Assembly (NCBI RefSeq): GCF_937859865.1
Contig: NZ_CALMAT010000006.1
Coordinates: forward strand, 1 to 43,187
Reading direction: 5' to 3'
Length of the DNA stretch: 43,187 bases
DNA from: an uncultured Mucilaginibacter sp.
Lineage (GTDB): Bacteria > Bacteroidota > Bacteroidia > Sphingobacteriales > Sphingobacteriaceae
Below, in pieces: positions 33,718 through 43,034 of this stretch (position 1 is its first letter; each line of letters begins with the position of its first letter). The notes beneath the pieces were generated by a model. It was not told where the DNA came from, did not search any database, and saw nothing but the letters and a program-made list of their open reading frames with translations. The position numbers were made by a program, and so were the translations under genes.

Positions 33718-36258
33718 ATGGAAGCAAAATTTTCGCCCCGTGTAAAAGATGTTATTTCGTATAGCAGAGAGGAGGCATTGCGTCTCGGGCATGATTATAT
33801 AGGAACAGAGCACTTGTTACTGGGTTTAATTCGCGACGGTGATGGCGTTGCGATAAAATTATTAAAAGGGCTGCATGTAGATGTGGCACGTTTAAGGCGT
33901 GCTGTAGAAGATGCAGTGAAAGGGACAACAGGAACTACCGTAAATATCGGCAGCATTCCGTTAACCAAACAGGCAGAAAAAGTATTGAAAATCACTTACT
34001 TAGAAGCAAAAATTTTCAAAAGTGATTTGATTGGAACCGAACATCTTTTACTATCTATTTTAAGGGATGAGGACAATATTGCATCGCAAATTTTAGCACA
34101 GTTTAACGTGAATTACGAAGTGTTTAAAGCGGAAGTAGAATCCGGCAAACATGATGTTACCGATGAATTGCCAGGATCTTCAACCGGCGGAGACGACGAT
34201 TTCCGTGATGAAGAATCATTTAGCCAACCAAAAAAAGTGTCAGACATTAAATCAAAAACACCAGTTTTAGATAATTTCGGCCGCGATTTAACCAAAGCAG
34301 CCGAAGATGGAAAGTTGGATCCAATTGTTGGCCGCGAGAAAGAAATCGAGCGTGTATCGCAGATTTTATCCCGTAGAAAGAAAAATAACCCGATTTTAAT
34401 TGGCGAACCGGGTGTTGGTAAATCAGCCATTGCCGAAGGTTTGGCATTGCGGATTGTACAGCGTAAAGTATCACGTGTACTGTTTAACAAACGCGTGGTT
34501 ACTTTGGATCTGGCTTCTCTAGTTGCTGGAACAAAATACCGCGGACAATTTGAAGAGCGGATGAAAGCCGTGATGAACGAGCTGGAAAAATCTCCTGATG
34601 TGATTTTGTTTATTGATGAAATTCATACCATTGTTGGTGCTGGCGGTGCTTCTGGTTCGCTGGATGCTTCCAACATGTTTAAACCGGCTTTGGCCCGCGG
34701 AGAAATCCAGTGCATTGGTGCTACAACTTTAGATGAGTACCGCCAGTACATTGAAAAAGATGGTGCTTTAGACCGCCGTTTCCAAAAAGTGATGGTTGAG
34801 CCGGCAACTCCGGATGAGACGATTGAAATCCTGACCCGAATTAAAGATAAATATGAAGAGCATCACGGTGTAACTTATACTCAGGAAGCGATTGAAGCTT
34901 GCGTTTCTTTAACTTCCCGTTACATTACCGATCGTTTTTTGCCGGATAAAGCGATTGATGCTTTAGATGAGTCAGGTTCTCGTGTTCACTTAACCAATAT
35001 CCACGTTCCGCAGAATATTTTGGATATTGAACAAAAGATCGAGCAGATTAAGCTGGAAAAAAACAAAGTTGTGCGTAGCCAGAAATACGAAGAAGCTGCG
35101 AAATTGCGTGATACCGAAAAGCATTTGCTGGAAGAATTAGAACAAGCTAAATCAGCTTGGGAAGCAGAAACTAAAGCAAAACGCTATACCGTAACAGAAG
35201 ATAATGTTGCAGAAGTTGTTTCAATGATGACTGGAATTCCGGTTCAACGCGTTGGACAGGCCGACAGTCAGAAACTGCTAAACATGGCGGATAAGATTAG
35301 TGATAAAATCATTGGCCAATCTGATGCAATCAAGAAGTTGACTAAAGCGATCCAACGGACACGTGCCGGATTGAAAGACCCGAAGAAACCAATCGGTTCA
35401 TTTATTTTCTTAGGCCCAACAGGTGTTGGTAAAACGGAATTGGCAAAAGAACTGGCTCGTTTCATGTTTGATACTGAAGATTCCTTAATTCAGATTGACA
35501 TGAGCGAATACATGGAGAAATTCGCCGTTTCCCGTTTAGTTGGAGCGCCTCCCGGATATGTGGGTTATGAAGAAGGCGGACAATTGACCGAAAAAGTACG
35601 CCGTAAACCATATTCTGTAATTTTGCTGGACGAGATCGAAAAAGCGCACCCAGATGTGTTCAATATTCTATTGCAGGTTTTGGATGAAGGGCAATTAACC
35701 GATTCTTTAGGTCGTAAAGTGGATTTCAGAAATGCCATTGTCATTATGACTTCAAACATCGGTGCACGCCAGTTAAAAGATTTTGGCCAGGGCGTTGGTT
35801 TCACCACTGCTGCTAAAACAGATCAGGCTGATGCACACTCCAGAGGCGTGATTGAAAATGCTTTAAAACGTGCTTTTGCGCCAGAGTTTTTAAACCGTAT
35901 TGATGATGTGATCGTGTTTAACAGTTTGGGTAAAGATGAAATTTTCAAAATTATTGATATTGAACTGACTGCTTTGTTTGATCGTGTTCATAGTTTAGGT
36001 TTTGATGTGAAGTTAACACTTGCTGCCAAAGAGTTTATTGCCGAGAAAGGTTATGATTCGCAATTTGGTGCCCGTCCGCTGAAAAGGGCGATCCAAAAAT
36101 ATTTAGAAGACCCAATTGCAGAAGAAATCCTGAAAGGCGAGCTGGCTGAAGGTACGTTGATGGAAGTTGATTTCGACACAGAAACCAAACAAATCACCAT
36201 CAATGCAAAAGCTGCAGAAAGCGATAAAACACCTGAACAAGAACAAACAGGTGAGTAA
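33718..36258 (+). CDS. clpC: Clp protease ATP-binding subunit ClpC
   Basis: 846 residues. Clp N-terminal repeats cover about 1-145 ([20 protein letters not shown] and the [12 protein letters not shown] repeat). AAA+ 1 has Walker A GEPGVGKS near 222 and [14 protein letters not shown]-type coiled segment near 455 ([21 protein letters not shown]) marks ClpC rather than ClpA or ClpB. AAA+ 2 has [15 protein letters not shown] near 565 and a C-terminal small domain. ClpC unfolds proteins and passes them to ClpP; no clpP is in the window. The 192-bp divergent gap to ettA holds no certain promoter. A terminator follows. Confidence 0.96.
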   Translation: MEAKFSPRVKDVISYSREEALRLGHDYIGTEHLLLGLIRDGDGVAIKLLKGLHVDVARLRRAVEDAVKGTTGTTVNIGSIPLTKQAEKVLKITYLEAKIFKSDLIGTEHLLLSILRDEDNIASQILAQFNVNYEVFKAEVESGKHDVTDELPGSSTGGDDDFRDEESFSQPKKVSDIKSKTPVLDNFGRDLTKAAEDGKLDPIVGREKEIERVSQILSRRKKNNPILIGEPGVGKSAIAEGLALRIVQRKVSRVLFNKRVVTLDLASLVAGTKYRGQFEERMKAVMNELEKSPDVILFIDEIHTIVGAGGASGSLDASNMFKPALARGEIQCIGATTLDEYRQYIEKDGALDRRFQKVMVEPATPDETIEILTRIKDKYEEHHGVTYTQEAIEACVSLTSRYITDRFLPDKAIDALDESGSRVHLTNIHVPQNILDIEQKIEQIKLEKNKVVRSQKYEEAAKLRDTEKHLLEELEQAKSAWEAETKAKRYTVTEDNVAEVVSMMTGIPVQRVGQADSQKLLNMADKISDKIIGQSDAIKKLTKAIQRTRAGLKDPKKPIGSFIFLGPTGVGKTELAKELARFMFDTEDSLIQIDMSEYMEKFAVSRLVGAPPGYVGYEEGGQLTEKVRRKPYSVILLDEIEKAHPDVFNILLQVLDEGQLTDSLGRKVDFRNAIVIMTSNIGARQLKDFGQGVGFTTAAKTDQADAHSRGVIENALKRAFAPEFLNRIDDVIVFNSLGKDEIFKIIDIELTALFDRVHSLGFDVKLTLAAKEFIAEKGYDSQFGARPLKRAIQKYLEDPIAEEILKGELAEGTLMEVDFDTETKQITINAKAAESDKTPEQEQTGE

Positions 36259-36281
36259 ATAAAAATTAGTTTCTAAACAGA

Positions 36282-36316
36282 AAGTCCCGATAGTTTTGCT
36301 ACCGGGACTTTTTTAT
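36282..36316 (+). terminator. Intrinsic terminator of clpC
   Basis: AGTCCCGATAG pairs with CTACCGGGACT (one A-C mismatch) around a short T-rich loop, followed by T6. A motif copy (36336-36346) lies 20 bp beyond, next to the stop of the convergent fabI. Confidence 0.85.
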
Positions 36317-36346
36317 GTTACCAATTTTTAGGTGGTAAAAGAAGCA

Positions 36347-37162
36347 CTACTGTTTTTCCATCTGATTAATCACCGGTTGCGTTACGCCAACATTAGAAAA
36401 TCCGCCGTCATGGAAAAGGTTTTGCATGGTTACCATTTTGGTCAAATCAGAAAAAAGTGTTACGGTATAATCCGCACATTGGTCTGCATCTGCATTTCCC
36501 AGCGGCGACATTTTTTCAGCAAAATCAATAAAACCATTAAAACCTTTGATACCGCCGCCAGCAGTGGTGCGGGTTGGAGACTGGCTGATGGTATTGATGC
36601 GAACGTGTTTTTTAACACCATATTGATAGCCAAAGTTGCGTGCAATACTTTCCAGCATCGCTTTGGTATCAGCCATTTCATCGTAACCAGGGAAAATCCG
36701 CTGAGCGGCAATGTAAGTTAGCGCAACCACAGAACCCCATTCGTTAATCATATCCTGTTTCATGGCAACCTGCAAAATGCGGTGCAACGACATGGCCGAA
36801 ATATCAATCGTTTTGTGCATAAAATCATAATTGGAGTTGGTGTACGGAATGTTTTTTCGAACATTCAAACTCATTCCGATAGAATGCAAAATGAAATCTA
36901 CGCCACTACCAAAATGCTCTTTGGTGCCTTCAAATAAGTTTTCTATATCCGCAGTAATGGTAACATCGGCAGGGATAACCGGCGCATCGCAAGCTTCGGC
37001 CAGTTTATTTATTTCGCCCATACGCAAAGCAATCGGTGCGTTTGTGAGTACAATTTGTGCGCCTTCTTCCACGCAACGCAATGCAGTTTTCCAGGCGATT
37101 GATTTTTCATCTAAAGCACCGAAAATAATGCCTTTTTTACCTTGTAATAAATTATAAGCCAT
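36347..37162 (-). CDS. fabI: Enoyl-[acyl-carrier-protein] reductase (NADH)
   Basis: 271 residues. It is an atypical short-chain dehydrogenase: nucleotide-binding start KKGIIFGALDEKSIAWKTA, ILHSIGMS near 93, and catalytic Tyr-x6-Lys in GYDEMADTK near 158. The SQSPTRTTAGGGIKGF loop near 193 is typical of FabI. It catalyses the last reduction in each cycle of fatty-acid elongation and is the usual target of triclosan-type inhibitors. Single gene. Its stop codon directly abuts a motif copy (36336-36346). The 231-bp upstream gap contains the 92-bp element E1. Confidence 0.95.
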   Translation of the reverse strand: MAYNLLQGKKGIIFGALDEKSIAWKTALRCVEEGAQIVLTNAPIALRMGEINKLAEACDAPVIPADVTITADIENLFEGTKEHFGSGVDFILHSIGMSLNVRKNIPYTNSNYDFMHKTIDISAMSLHRILQVAMKQDMINEWGSVVALTYIAAQRIFPGYDEMADTKAMLESIARNFGYQYGVKKHVRINTISQSPTRTTAGGGIKGFNGFIDFAEKMSPLGNADADQCADYTVTLFSDLTKMVTMQNLFHDGGFSNVGVTQPVINQMEKQ

Positions 37163-37257
37163 TTGATTTTTGTTTAGCGCCTAAAAATAGAATTATTTAT
37201 CGGTTAGTTTAAAGTACATTTAAATCCTGTTGAAATTTATGCAACAAAAAATATTAA

Positions 37258-37349
37258 TGCTTCTTTTATGCCCATAAATTCTGTATTGGTTATTACATTA
37301 ATACAGAAACCACAAAAAAGGCAATGATTTTTATGTGGTAAAAGAAGCA
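37258..37349. repeat. Element E1: 92-bp outward-facing motif pair
   Basis: Left end TGCTTCTTTTATGCCCATAA and right end TTTTTATGTGGTAAAAGAAGC plus A form terminal inverted repeats of about 20-25 bp. The interior contains its own inverted pair TTCTGTATT/AATACAGAA. It lies between fabI and recN. Length matches E2, E3 and E4 (92-93 bp), but the middles are not clearly related. Confidence 0.85.
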
Positions 37350-37371
37350 TTCTTATATTTGAACAAAATTT

Positions 37372-37394
37372 AAGCAGGCTTTTAATTCCTGCTT
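37372..37394 (-). terminator. Weak terminator of recN
   Basis: AAGCAGG (37372-37378) pairs with CCTGCTT (37388-37394). On the minus strand it overlaps the recN stop and is followed by an AT-rich stretch with four T. Confidence 0.5.
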
Positions 37395-39055
37395 TAACTA
37401 TTCAACAATTCCCTTGCATTTTGCAGTGCACTTTCGCCGGGTTTGCTGCCGCTTAACATTTTGGCAACTTCCAGCACACGTTCTTCTTCAGTAAGTTTTT
37501 TGATTTTTGTGGAAGGAATTTTGCCCGTATCATTTTTATAAACCAAATAATGAGAATGGCCTTTGCTGGCAATTTGCGGCAGGTGCGTAATCGTAACAAC
37601 TTGCAAAAATTTCGACAATTGTTCCATTACCAAACCAACTTTGTTGGCCACTTCACCCGAAACGCCGGTATCAATCTCATCAAAAATAATAGTTGGCAAA
37701 GCCGTGTAACGTGAAATTAAAGATTTGATACTCAACATCACCCGCGAAAGTTCTCCGCCCGAAGCAACTTTGCTCATCTCTGCCAGTTTGTGGCCTTTAT
37801 TGGCCGAGAACAAAAAGCGGATGTGGTCAATCCCGTTTTTATCAAATGCTTCTTTTACCGCTATATTATTCTCAATTTTTAAAACCGCCTGGCCCATATC
37901 TACATCGGCCAGCGTTTTTAAAATTTGTTTTTCGATCTCCGGAATGGCTTTTTGCCGGTTTTTGGATAAAGCCAAAGCCATATTTTGCAGTTCTGTTTTT
38001 TGTTTTTCGAGTTGTTTTTGCAGGTTTTCTATTGAATCATCGCCGGATTGGATTTTGTTTAAACGGTCGGATAAATCTTCCTGAATTTTCAACAATTCCG
38101 AATTGCTGCTCACGCGATGCTTCTTTTGCAGGCTAAAAATTAGTGCCAACCGATCGCTGATTTGCGTTGTTCGCACTTCATCAACTTGTGTTGCTTGTTC
38201 TAAATCTTCAATTTCGGCAACTATATCTTTCAGTTCTATGTTGATGCTGGTCAGTCGCTGCACCAATTCGCCAACTTTCGGGTTAAACTTTTCCAGCGAG
38301 TTTAACAATTGCAACGATTCTTTAAACTGGTTTAAAGCCGCCGTTTCGCTTTCCTGCAATAAATAAGTAGTATTTAATAAGTTTCGTTTGATCTCTTCGG
38401 CGTTGTTCAGCGCATACAATTCCTGCTCCAAAGTTTCCTGTTCGTCTTCTACCAAACTGGCTTTTTCCAGTTCATCAAACTGAAACTGCAAATAATCTTC
38501 CTCGCTTTTTGCCTTTTCATTCTCCGCAATTAATTGTTGTAATTGGGTTGCTGATTTTTTATAGGTAAAAAAAGCATTGCGGTATTGCTCCAACAATTCG
38601 GAATGATTGGTAATCGAATCCACAACCAACAATTGAAAATTAGAATCGTTAATCTCGGCAGTGGCATGTTGCGAATGGATGTCAATCAGCTTTTCGCCCA
38701 ACTGTTTTAATGAAGCCAGGTTAACCGGCGTATCGTTTACAAAAGCGCGCGATTTTCCGTCTGAATTTATTTCGCGGCGCAAAACGGTTTCAGCTTCATA
38801 ATCCAAATCGTTTTCTTCGAAATATTTTTTAAGATGGAAGCCGTCAATCCGGAACAAACCTTCGATCACACACTTTTTTTGCTGGTTAAAGAAGTATTTG
38901 CTTTCCGTCCGCTGGCCTAAAATCAGCGAAAGCGCACCCAAAATAATAGATTTTCCGGCACCGGTTTCGCCCGTCATGATGTTTAAACCGGCATCAAACG
39001 CAATATCCAGATTATCAATCAGCGCATAATTGTTAATCGTTAACCTACTCAGCAT
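37394..39055 (-). CDS. recN: DNA repair protein RecN
   Basis: 553 residues. An SMC-like layout: N-terminal GETGAGKS Walker A near 30, a long central coiled coil (about 155-370), then SGGELSRVMLSIK signature near 430 and DEIDTGVSG Walker B near 462. RecN acts in recombination repair of double-strand breaks. It is last in a minus-strand block after porD. One exact motif copy (37847-37857, codons for VKEAF) and one near copy (38118-38128, codons for LQKKH) lie within the gene. Variant sequences near 38565 and 38885 are further near-matches. This is an unusually motif-rich coding region. Confidence 0.95.
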   Translation of the reverse strand: MLSRLTINNYALIDNLDIAFDAGLNIMTGETGAGKSIILGALSLILGQRTESKYFFNQQKKCVIEGLFRIDGFHLKKYFEENDLDYEAETVLRREINSDGKSRAFVNDTPVNLASLKQLGEKLIDIHSQHATAEINDSNFQLLVVDSITNHSELLEQYRNAFFTYKKSATQLQQLIAENEKAKSEEDYLQFQFDELEKASLVEDEQETLEQELYALNNAEEIKRNLLNTTYLLQESETAALNQFKESLQLLNSLEKFNPKVGELVQRLTSINIELKDIVAEIEDLEQATQVDEVRTTQISDRLALIFSLQKKHRVSSNSELLKIQEDLSDRLNKIQSGDDSIENLQKQLEKQKTELQNMALALSKNRQKAIPEIEKQILKTLADVDMGQAVLKIENNIAVKEAFDKNGIDHIRFLFSANKGHKLAEMSKVASGGELSRVMLSIKSLISRYTALPTIIFDEIDTGVSGEVANKVGLVMEQLSKFLQVVTITHLPQIASKGHSHYLVYKNDTGKIPSTKIKKLTEEERVLEVAKMLSGSKPGESALQNARELLNS

Positions 39056-39111
39056 AGTTTATTTTTATAGAAAACAAATTTACGCATTCGGCTGCAATGT
39101 GGCTAAAAAGA

Positions 39112-40008
39112 TTAGTTTCTTAACAAAACCTGGTATTTGTTTCCGTTTGCCGGGTCAACTTTGCTTAATGCTTGGTAAGCCTGCTCCCTTTCCTGCGGCG
39201 TGGCTTTGGTTAAAACCTGCAGCAGTTCATCACTTTTTGCTGTAAAAAACACCTGCGGCAAAAAAGCGCCGGTACGCTGGCGGTCAATATCGGCAATGGA
39301 AGGAAGCGCGGCGGTGATGGCTTTTAAACCCTGGTCGGCATTGGAAGCCATCACATCCAAACCCAAACGATGGTACGTGTAGCTGAAATCCCGCAGGTTT
39401 GTATAAGCATTGTTGCCTAAGTTTTCGGCAAGCCAATAACGGTTGTGGTTGCTGTCGAAAGCTTTCCAGCCTTTGTAGGAAGAAGTTTGGGCAGAATTGA
39501 CAATGCTTTGGGCGTGTTCAAAATAAGGCGTTCCGCTGCGTTGGGCAAAAGAATCGTAATCCAAGCCAACAATCATATAAGCATAAAAAGCAAAAAACGA
39601 ACTGAGGTTATTTTGAAAAAGCTGGTCGTTAAAATCAATGATCTGACCTTCAGTATAAGTAAAATCGAAATCTTTATCATTGATGTTCAACAGAGTAGAA
39701 TTATAGTTGGAGCCGAAAATTGGCCGGCTGGACTGCACTTGAACTTCGGCGCTAAACGCACTTGCGTTGTCCCATTGCGTTATGTTGATTACGAAGTTGC
39801 AATCAATCCTTTCCTGCGGCGTAATTTGGTCTGCGCTCCACTTCCTGCCGTTCAAAAAATCTTTGATTGCAGTTTCTAAAGCTACAAAAACCCTTCGATT
39901 GGTGGTTTGGATTTTGGGCGAAAGCACTTGTACGCGGGCATTTAAATCCTGTGCACAAGAAAAATTGTATGATAAAAACAGTATCAGAATAAAACTTATG
40001 AATTTCAT
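39112..40008 (-). CDS. porD: PorD/DUF4835 family protein
   Basis: 298 residues with a signal peptide ending SYNFSCA-Q. The DUF4835 signatures are present: QDLNARVQVLSPKIQTTNRRVF at the mature start, ITPQERIDCNFVINI near 62, SRPIFGSNYNSTLLNI near 93, and GLDYDSFAQRSGTPYFE near 148. The family is listed among type IX secretion accessory proteins as PorD; its exact role is unclear. It overlaps coaBC by 4 bp (ATGA), so translation is coupled. A variant motif (39973-39983) encodes the signal-peptide core (ILILFLSY). The order coaBC-porD-recN is conserved in Bacteroidota. Confidence 0.92.
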   Translation of the reverse strand: MKFISFILILFLSYNFSCAQDLNARVQVLSPKIQTTNRRVFVALETAIKDFLNGRKWSADQITPQERIDCNFVINITQWDNASAFSAEVQVQSSRPIFGSNYNSTLLNINDKDFDFTYTEGQIIDFNDQLFQNNLSSFFAFYAYMIVGLDYDSFAQRSGTPYFEHAQSIVNSAQTSSYKGWKAFDSNHNRYWLAENLGNNAYTNLRDFSYTYHRLGLDVMASNADQGLKAITAALPSIADIDRQRTGAFLPQVFFTAKSDELLQVLTKATPQEREQAYQALSKVDPANGNKYQVLLRN

Positions 40009-41207
40009 TTATTGAGTAATTGAATAATTTTTTGGCAAATATCAACAGCAACTTCGGTTTTGGTTTTCAGCCCGATTTCGGTTTTTTGCAGATGTTTATC
40101 AATCATAGTTACTTTGTTGGTATCGGTTTTAAAACCTGCACCGATATCAGCAAGCGAGTTTAAAACGATCAGATCCAAATTTTTTTTCTGCAATTTATCC
40201 AAAGCATAACGTTCGCCGTCGTTGGTTTCTAAAGCAAACCCGATTAAAATTTGGTCATGCTTCTTTTGTGCACCTAAAGTTTGCAAGATGTCAACGGTTG
40301 GTTTTAGTTCGATGGTTAAGTTTTGGTACTGCTTTTTCATCTTTTGATTGGCTACAATTTTCGGCGTAAAATCAGCAACGGCAGCATTCATCACACAAAT
40401 ACGTGAACCGGGAAAATAAGTTAGGCATTGCTGCAGCATTTCCTCCGCAGAAGTGATGTTGATGCGCTTCACGTTTTTGTTCTGCGTTTCCTGATTGGAA
40501 GGGCCGGCAATCAGCGTAACTTCGGCGCCTAAATTGGCCAGTTCATCTGCTAATTTAAAACCCATTTTTCCGGAAGAATGATTGGCAATAAAACGGACAG
40601 GATCAATCGCTTCAAACGTTGGCCCGGCCGTAACTAACGCTTTTTTGCCTGCTAAAAGAAGCATTTTGCCAAATGATTGGTTTAAAAATTCGACAATTTC
40701 TTTCGGTTCTGCCAATCTTCCTTCGCCAACCAAACCGCTGGCCAGTTCGCCATATGCTGGTTTTATTAAAATGTTTTTATAAGAAATTAACTTCTGAATG
40801 TTATTTTGGGTGGAAGGATGTTTCCACATATCCAGATCCATCGCTGGCGCAAAATAAACCGGGCATTTGGCAGAAAGGTAAACAGCAGTAAGCAAATTAT
40901 CGCACAACCCATTCGCCATTTTTGCGATCGTATTGGCAGAAGTAGGCGCGATTAGCATCAAATCTGCCCACAAACCCAATTGCACATGGTTGTTCCACTC
41001 GCCGGTTTCGGTTTTATAATACTGAACTAAAACCGGATTTTTTGAAAGCGTAGCAAGTGTAAGCGGCGTGATAAAGTTGGTTGCTTCCGGCGTCATGATT
41101 ACTTGTACCGTTGCGCCAGCTTCTGCCAACAAACGAATTAAAGGAGCAGATTTATAACTTGCAATACTGCCGCAAACGCCCAGCAGGATTTTTTTACCGT
41201 TCAGCAT
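40005..41207 (-). CDS. coaBC: Bifunctional phosphopantothenoylcysteine decarboxylase / phosphopantothenate-cysteine ligase
   Basis: 400 residues from the ATG at 41205-41207; a TTG two codons upstream (41211-41213) also opens the frame, but the ATG fits the conserved LNGKKILLGVCGSIASYK start. The CoaC half (flavin-binding decarboxylase) has the N-terminal GVCGSIASYK and PAMDLDMWKHP near 125. The CoaB half starts near 187 with ALVTAGPTFEAIDPVRFIANHSSGK and has the NAAVADFTP motif near 278. Together they make 4'-phosphopantetheine for coenzyme A. One exact motif copy (40653-40663, codons for LLLAG) and one near copy (40258-40268, codons for AQKKH) are in the gene. Confidence 0.96.
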   Translation of the reverse strand: MLNGKKILLGVCGSIASYKSAPLIRLLAEAGATVQVIMTPEATNFITPLTLATLSKNPVLVQYYKTETGEWNNHVQLGLWADLMLIAPTSANTIAKMANGLCDNLLTAVYLSAKCPVYFAPAMDLDMWKHPSTQNNIQKLISYKNILIKPAYGELASGLVGEGRLAEPKEIVEFLNQSFGKMLLLAGKKALVTAGPTFEAIDPVRFIANHSSGKMGFKLADELANLGAEVTLIAGPSNQETQNKNVKRINITSAEEMLQQCLTYFPGSRICVMNAAVADFTPKIVANQKMKKQYQNLTIELKPTVDILQTLGAQKKHDQILIGFALETNDGERYALDKLQKKNLDLIVLNSLADIGAGFKTDTNKVTMIDKHLQKTEIGLKTKTEVAVDICQKIIQLLNK

Positions 41208-41254
41208 TTTCAAAAGTAAGAGCCTGTTTAAGTTTATACAAGTAAAAATGTTAA

Positions 41255-41346
41255 TGCTTCTTTTACCCTATAAAAATTGGTGCCTGCATAGCTTAAACAA
41301 TCCAAAAACTTAGGTGCCCATCAATTTTTTAGTGATAAAAGAAGCA
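41255..41346. repeat. Element E2: 92-bp outward-facing motif pair
   Basis: Left end TGCTTCTTTTACCCTATAAA, right end TTTTTAGTGATAAAAGAAGC plus A. The flanking tracts AAAATTGG and CCATCAATTTTTT are also roughly complementary. It lies in the rpoZ-coaBC gap, inside a gene block that is otherwise compact. Confidence 0.85.
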
Positions 41347-41394
41347 TAGAAACCTTAATAAGTAAAATTTAAACAGGCTTTAAGTTTTTCGATT

Positions 41395-41428
41395 ATAAAA
41401 AAAGCCTTCCTGTTTGTGGGAAGGCTTT
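41395..41428 (-). terminator. Intrinsic terminator of bamD-rpoZ
   Basis: AAAGCCTTCC (41401-41410) pairs perfectly with GGAAGGCTTT (41419-41428). On the minus strand a T-run (plus-strand A-run 41395-41403) follows. It separates rpoZ from coaBC, so the conserved gene block is not one transcript here. Confidence 0.85.
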
Positions 41429-41445
41429 GGATAGGTTTGTTAAAA

Positions 41446-41769
41446 CTATTGTTCTTTGGATGGGTTACGGTAATAAATTTTGCCTTCCAAAAATTCCTGA
41501 ACGGCAATTAAAGAAGGTTTTGGCATTTTTTCGTAATGCTTGCTAATTTCGATTTGCTCGCGGTTTTCAAAAACTTCTTCCAGGTTATCGTTGGATTGGG
41601 TAAATTCAGACAATTTCTGGCCCAGTTCTTCTTTGATATTGTTAGAAATTTGGTTTGCCCTTTTAGACATTACCACAATAGATTCATATATATTATCGGT
41701 TGATTTGTCCAGGTCGCGCAAATCGCGTGTTACCGTGGTGCTTGCCAAAACGGGTTTTGTATTGCTCAT
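41446..41769 (-). CDS. rpoZ: RNA polymerase omega subunit (RpoZ/Rpb6-like)
   Basis: 107 residues. The helical SIVVMSKRANQISNNIKEEL segment near 31-50 is the conserved omega/Rpb6 core, and a C-terminal SLIAVQEFLEGKIYY segment completes the Bacteroidota-type protein. Omega helps assemble and stabilise RNA polymerase. It starts 6 bp after the bamD stop, so the two are co-transcribed, and a strong terminator follows. Position between bamD and coaBC supports the call. Confidence 0.92.
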   Translation of the reverse strand: MSNTKPVLASTTVTRDLRDLDKSTDNIYESIVVMSKRANQISNNIKEELGQKLSEFTQSNDNLEEVFENREQIEISKHYEKMPKPSLIAVQEFLEGKIYYRNPSKEQ

Positions 41770-41775
41770 CTTATT

Positions 41776-42693
41776 TTATGGGGTTTTAATATCTTGTGTT
41801 GCTTGTGTTTGTTTACTTTTTTCCTGCTCAACCTGTTTTTTAAAGGCTTTTTGCTCGTTATCCATATTGGCCAAATACTTCTTAACGTTCTGGATACTGT
41901 TTTGGCACTGGCGGCTTAACGCTTCTGCCTGTTTTAAATATTGGCTTGAGGGATACTTCTCTTTAAATTCATTAAAAGCGTCAATGGCTTCCTGGAAGCG
42001 TTCTTCCTGTTTGGTTTCCAAGCTGTTTTTAGCATACATATATTGTGCTTGTATGGTTAAAAACTCCATTTCTTCGGCGTACTTTGTGTCCGGGAAATCG
42101 CGCATCGAATTTCTAAACGCAATAACTGCCGACTTATAGTCGCCAATAGTTAAATACAATTTTGCGTTTTCGTAAGATTTCACTTCCAAACGGTCGCGCA
42201 GGTTTTGGATCAATTTGCTGGCTTCCGCAACCCGCGTACTTTTAGGGTACAAGTTGATAAACAATTGTAGCTTATCAATAGATTGTAAAGTATTGGTTTG
42301 GTCTAAAGTTGCATTTGGCGCTTCCAGATAAGCACAATAAGCCGACATATAACGGCATTCTTCCGCCCGCGAACTGTTTGGATAAGTATCAGCGAAGTTT
42401 TTAAAATGATATCCAGCCGAAGTGTAATCCTTTAAAAAATAATTTGCGTAAGCGTAATTGAAAAACAAAAGTTCTGCTTCTTCGCGGCCTCGGTAGCGTT
42501 GTATCAAATCGTCAAACAAAGCCAAAGCGCGCGAGTAATCCTTTTTATTATAGTATTTTATACCTTCCTGGTATTTTTTCTGATAATCGTTACTGGCTTT
42601 TAGTTTCTCAAATTTGCTTTTACAACTGAATAAACCAACGGATATGATAAGGAGGAAGCCAAATAATGAAATCGAACTGCACTTTTTAAACAT
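41776..42693 (-). CDS. bamD: Outer membrane assembly lipoprotein BamD
   Basis: 305 residues. The lipoprotein signal ends at VGLFSC (Cys24). The mature part holds TPR-like helices: YQEGIKYYNKKDYSRALALF near 42-60, FKNFADTYPNSSRAEECRYM near 97, FINLYPKSTRVAEASKLI near 148, and FNEFKEKYPSSQYLKQAEAL near 246. BamD is the essential lipoprotein partner of BamA in folding outer-membrane proteins. A charged Gln/Lys tail ends it. A -7 box (42698-42705) lies directly before the ATG, implying a leaderless or near-leaderless message for bamD-rpoZ. Confidence 0.94.
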   Translation of the reverse strand: MFKKCSSISLFGFLLIISVGLFSCKSKFEKLKASNDYQKKYQEGIKYYNKKDYSRALALFDDLIQRYRGREEAELLFFNYAYANYFLKDYTSAGYHFKNFADTYPNSSRAEECRYMSAYCAYLEAPNATLDQTNTLQSIDKLQLFINLYPKSTRVAEASKLIQNLRDRLEVKSYENAKLYLTIGDYKSAVIAFRNSMRDFPDTKYAEEMEFLTIQAQYMYAKNSLETKQEERFQEAIDAFNEFKEKYPSSQYLKQAEALSRQCQNSIQNVKKYLANMDNEQKAFKKQVEQEKSKQTQATQDIKTP

Positions 42694-42697
42694 TCTG

Positions 42698-42705
42698 CAA
42701 AGATA
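42698..42705 (-). promoter_or_regulatory. -7 box directly before bamD
   Basis: The minus strand reads TATCTTTG, then CAGA, then the ATG. Only 4 nt separate the box from the start codon, the same layout as the CDF exporter gene. Confidence 0.55.
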
Positions 42706-42870
42706 AGTTAATATTATAGATCAATCAATGAATTTGCAATCAATGTTACAGCGAAAATTTCGAGGGATCAAAAAATTAACATATATTAACGGTACTATTA
42801 AATTTGGCTGTTTAGCCGGAAGCATTCATTATATATAAGCTTGTTTAAATGGCGGTCTCTAAACTGATAA

Positions 42871-42963
42871 TACTTCTTTTATGCCTATAAATTTTGTTCG
42901 CGGATATTATATCAGCACAAACAGGACTATAAAACCACTTATTTTTATGTGATAAAAGAAGTA
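42871..42963. repeat. Element E3: 93-bp outward-facing motif pair
   Basis: Left end TACTTCTTTTATGCCTATAA and right end TTTTTATGTGATAAAAGAAG plus TA. The ends closely match those of E1 (TATGCCYATAAATTYTG and TTTTTATGTGRT). The middle is different in sequence but equal in length. Confidence 0.85.
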
Positions 42964-43034
42964 TAGAAAACAAGTTGAACAAAAATTTAGACAAGTATAT
43001 AGTTATGAATATTGTATATGATGCATTAATGGAA

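Larger units (their letters stand above)
488..39983. repeat. Second core variant TAAAARCAGYA
   Basis: Related copies with a slightly different core occur at 488-498, 716-726, 3745-3755, 4126-4136, 13238-13248, 20737-20747, 26219-26229, 26236-26246, 29235-29245 and 39973-39983. Several have the same A/T tract (ACCATATAAATTTT at 722). They form hairpins of the same style (26217-26248) and twice provide the stop codon TAA of a gene (acn and the ykuK-like gene). Confidence 0.75.

Noticed and set aside
42799-42806. TAAATTTG promoter box at the right end with a small hairpin after it
   Set aside because: No gene or recognisable RNA follows within the window, so a promoter or small RNA call is not supported.
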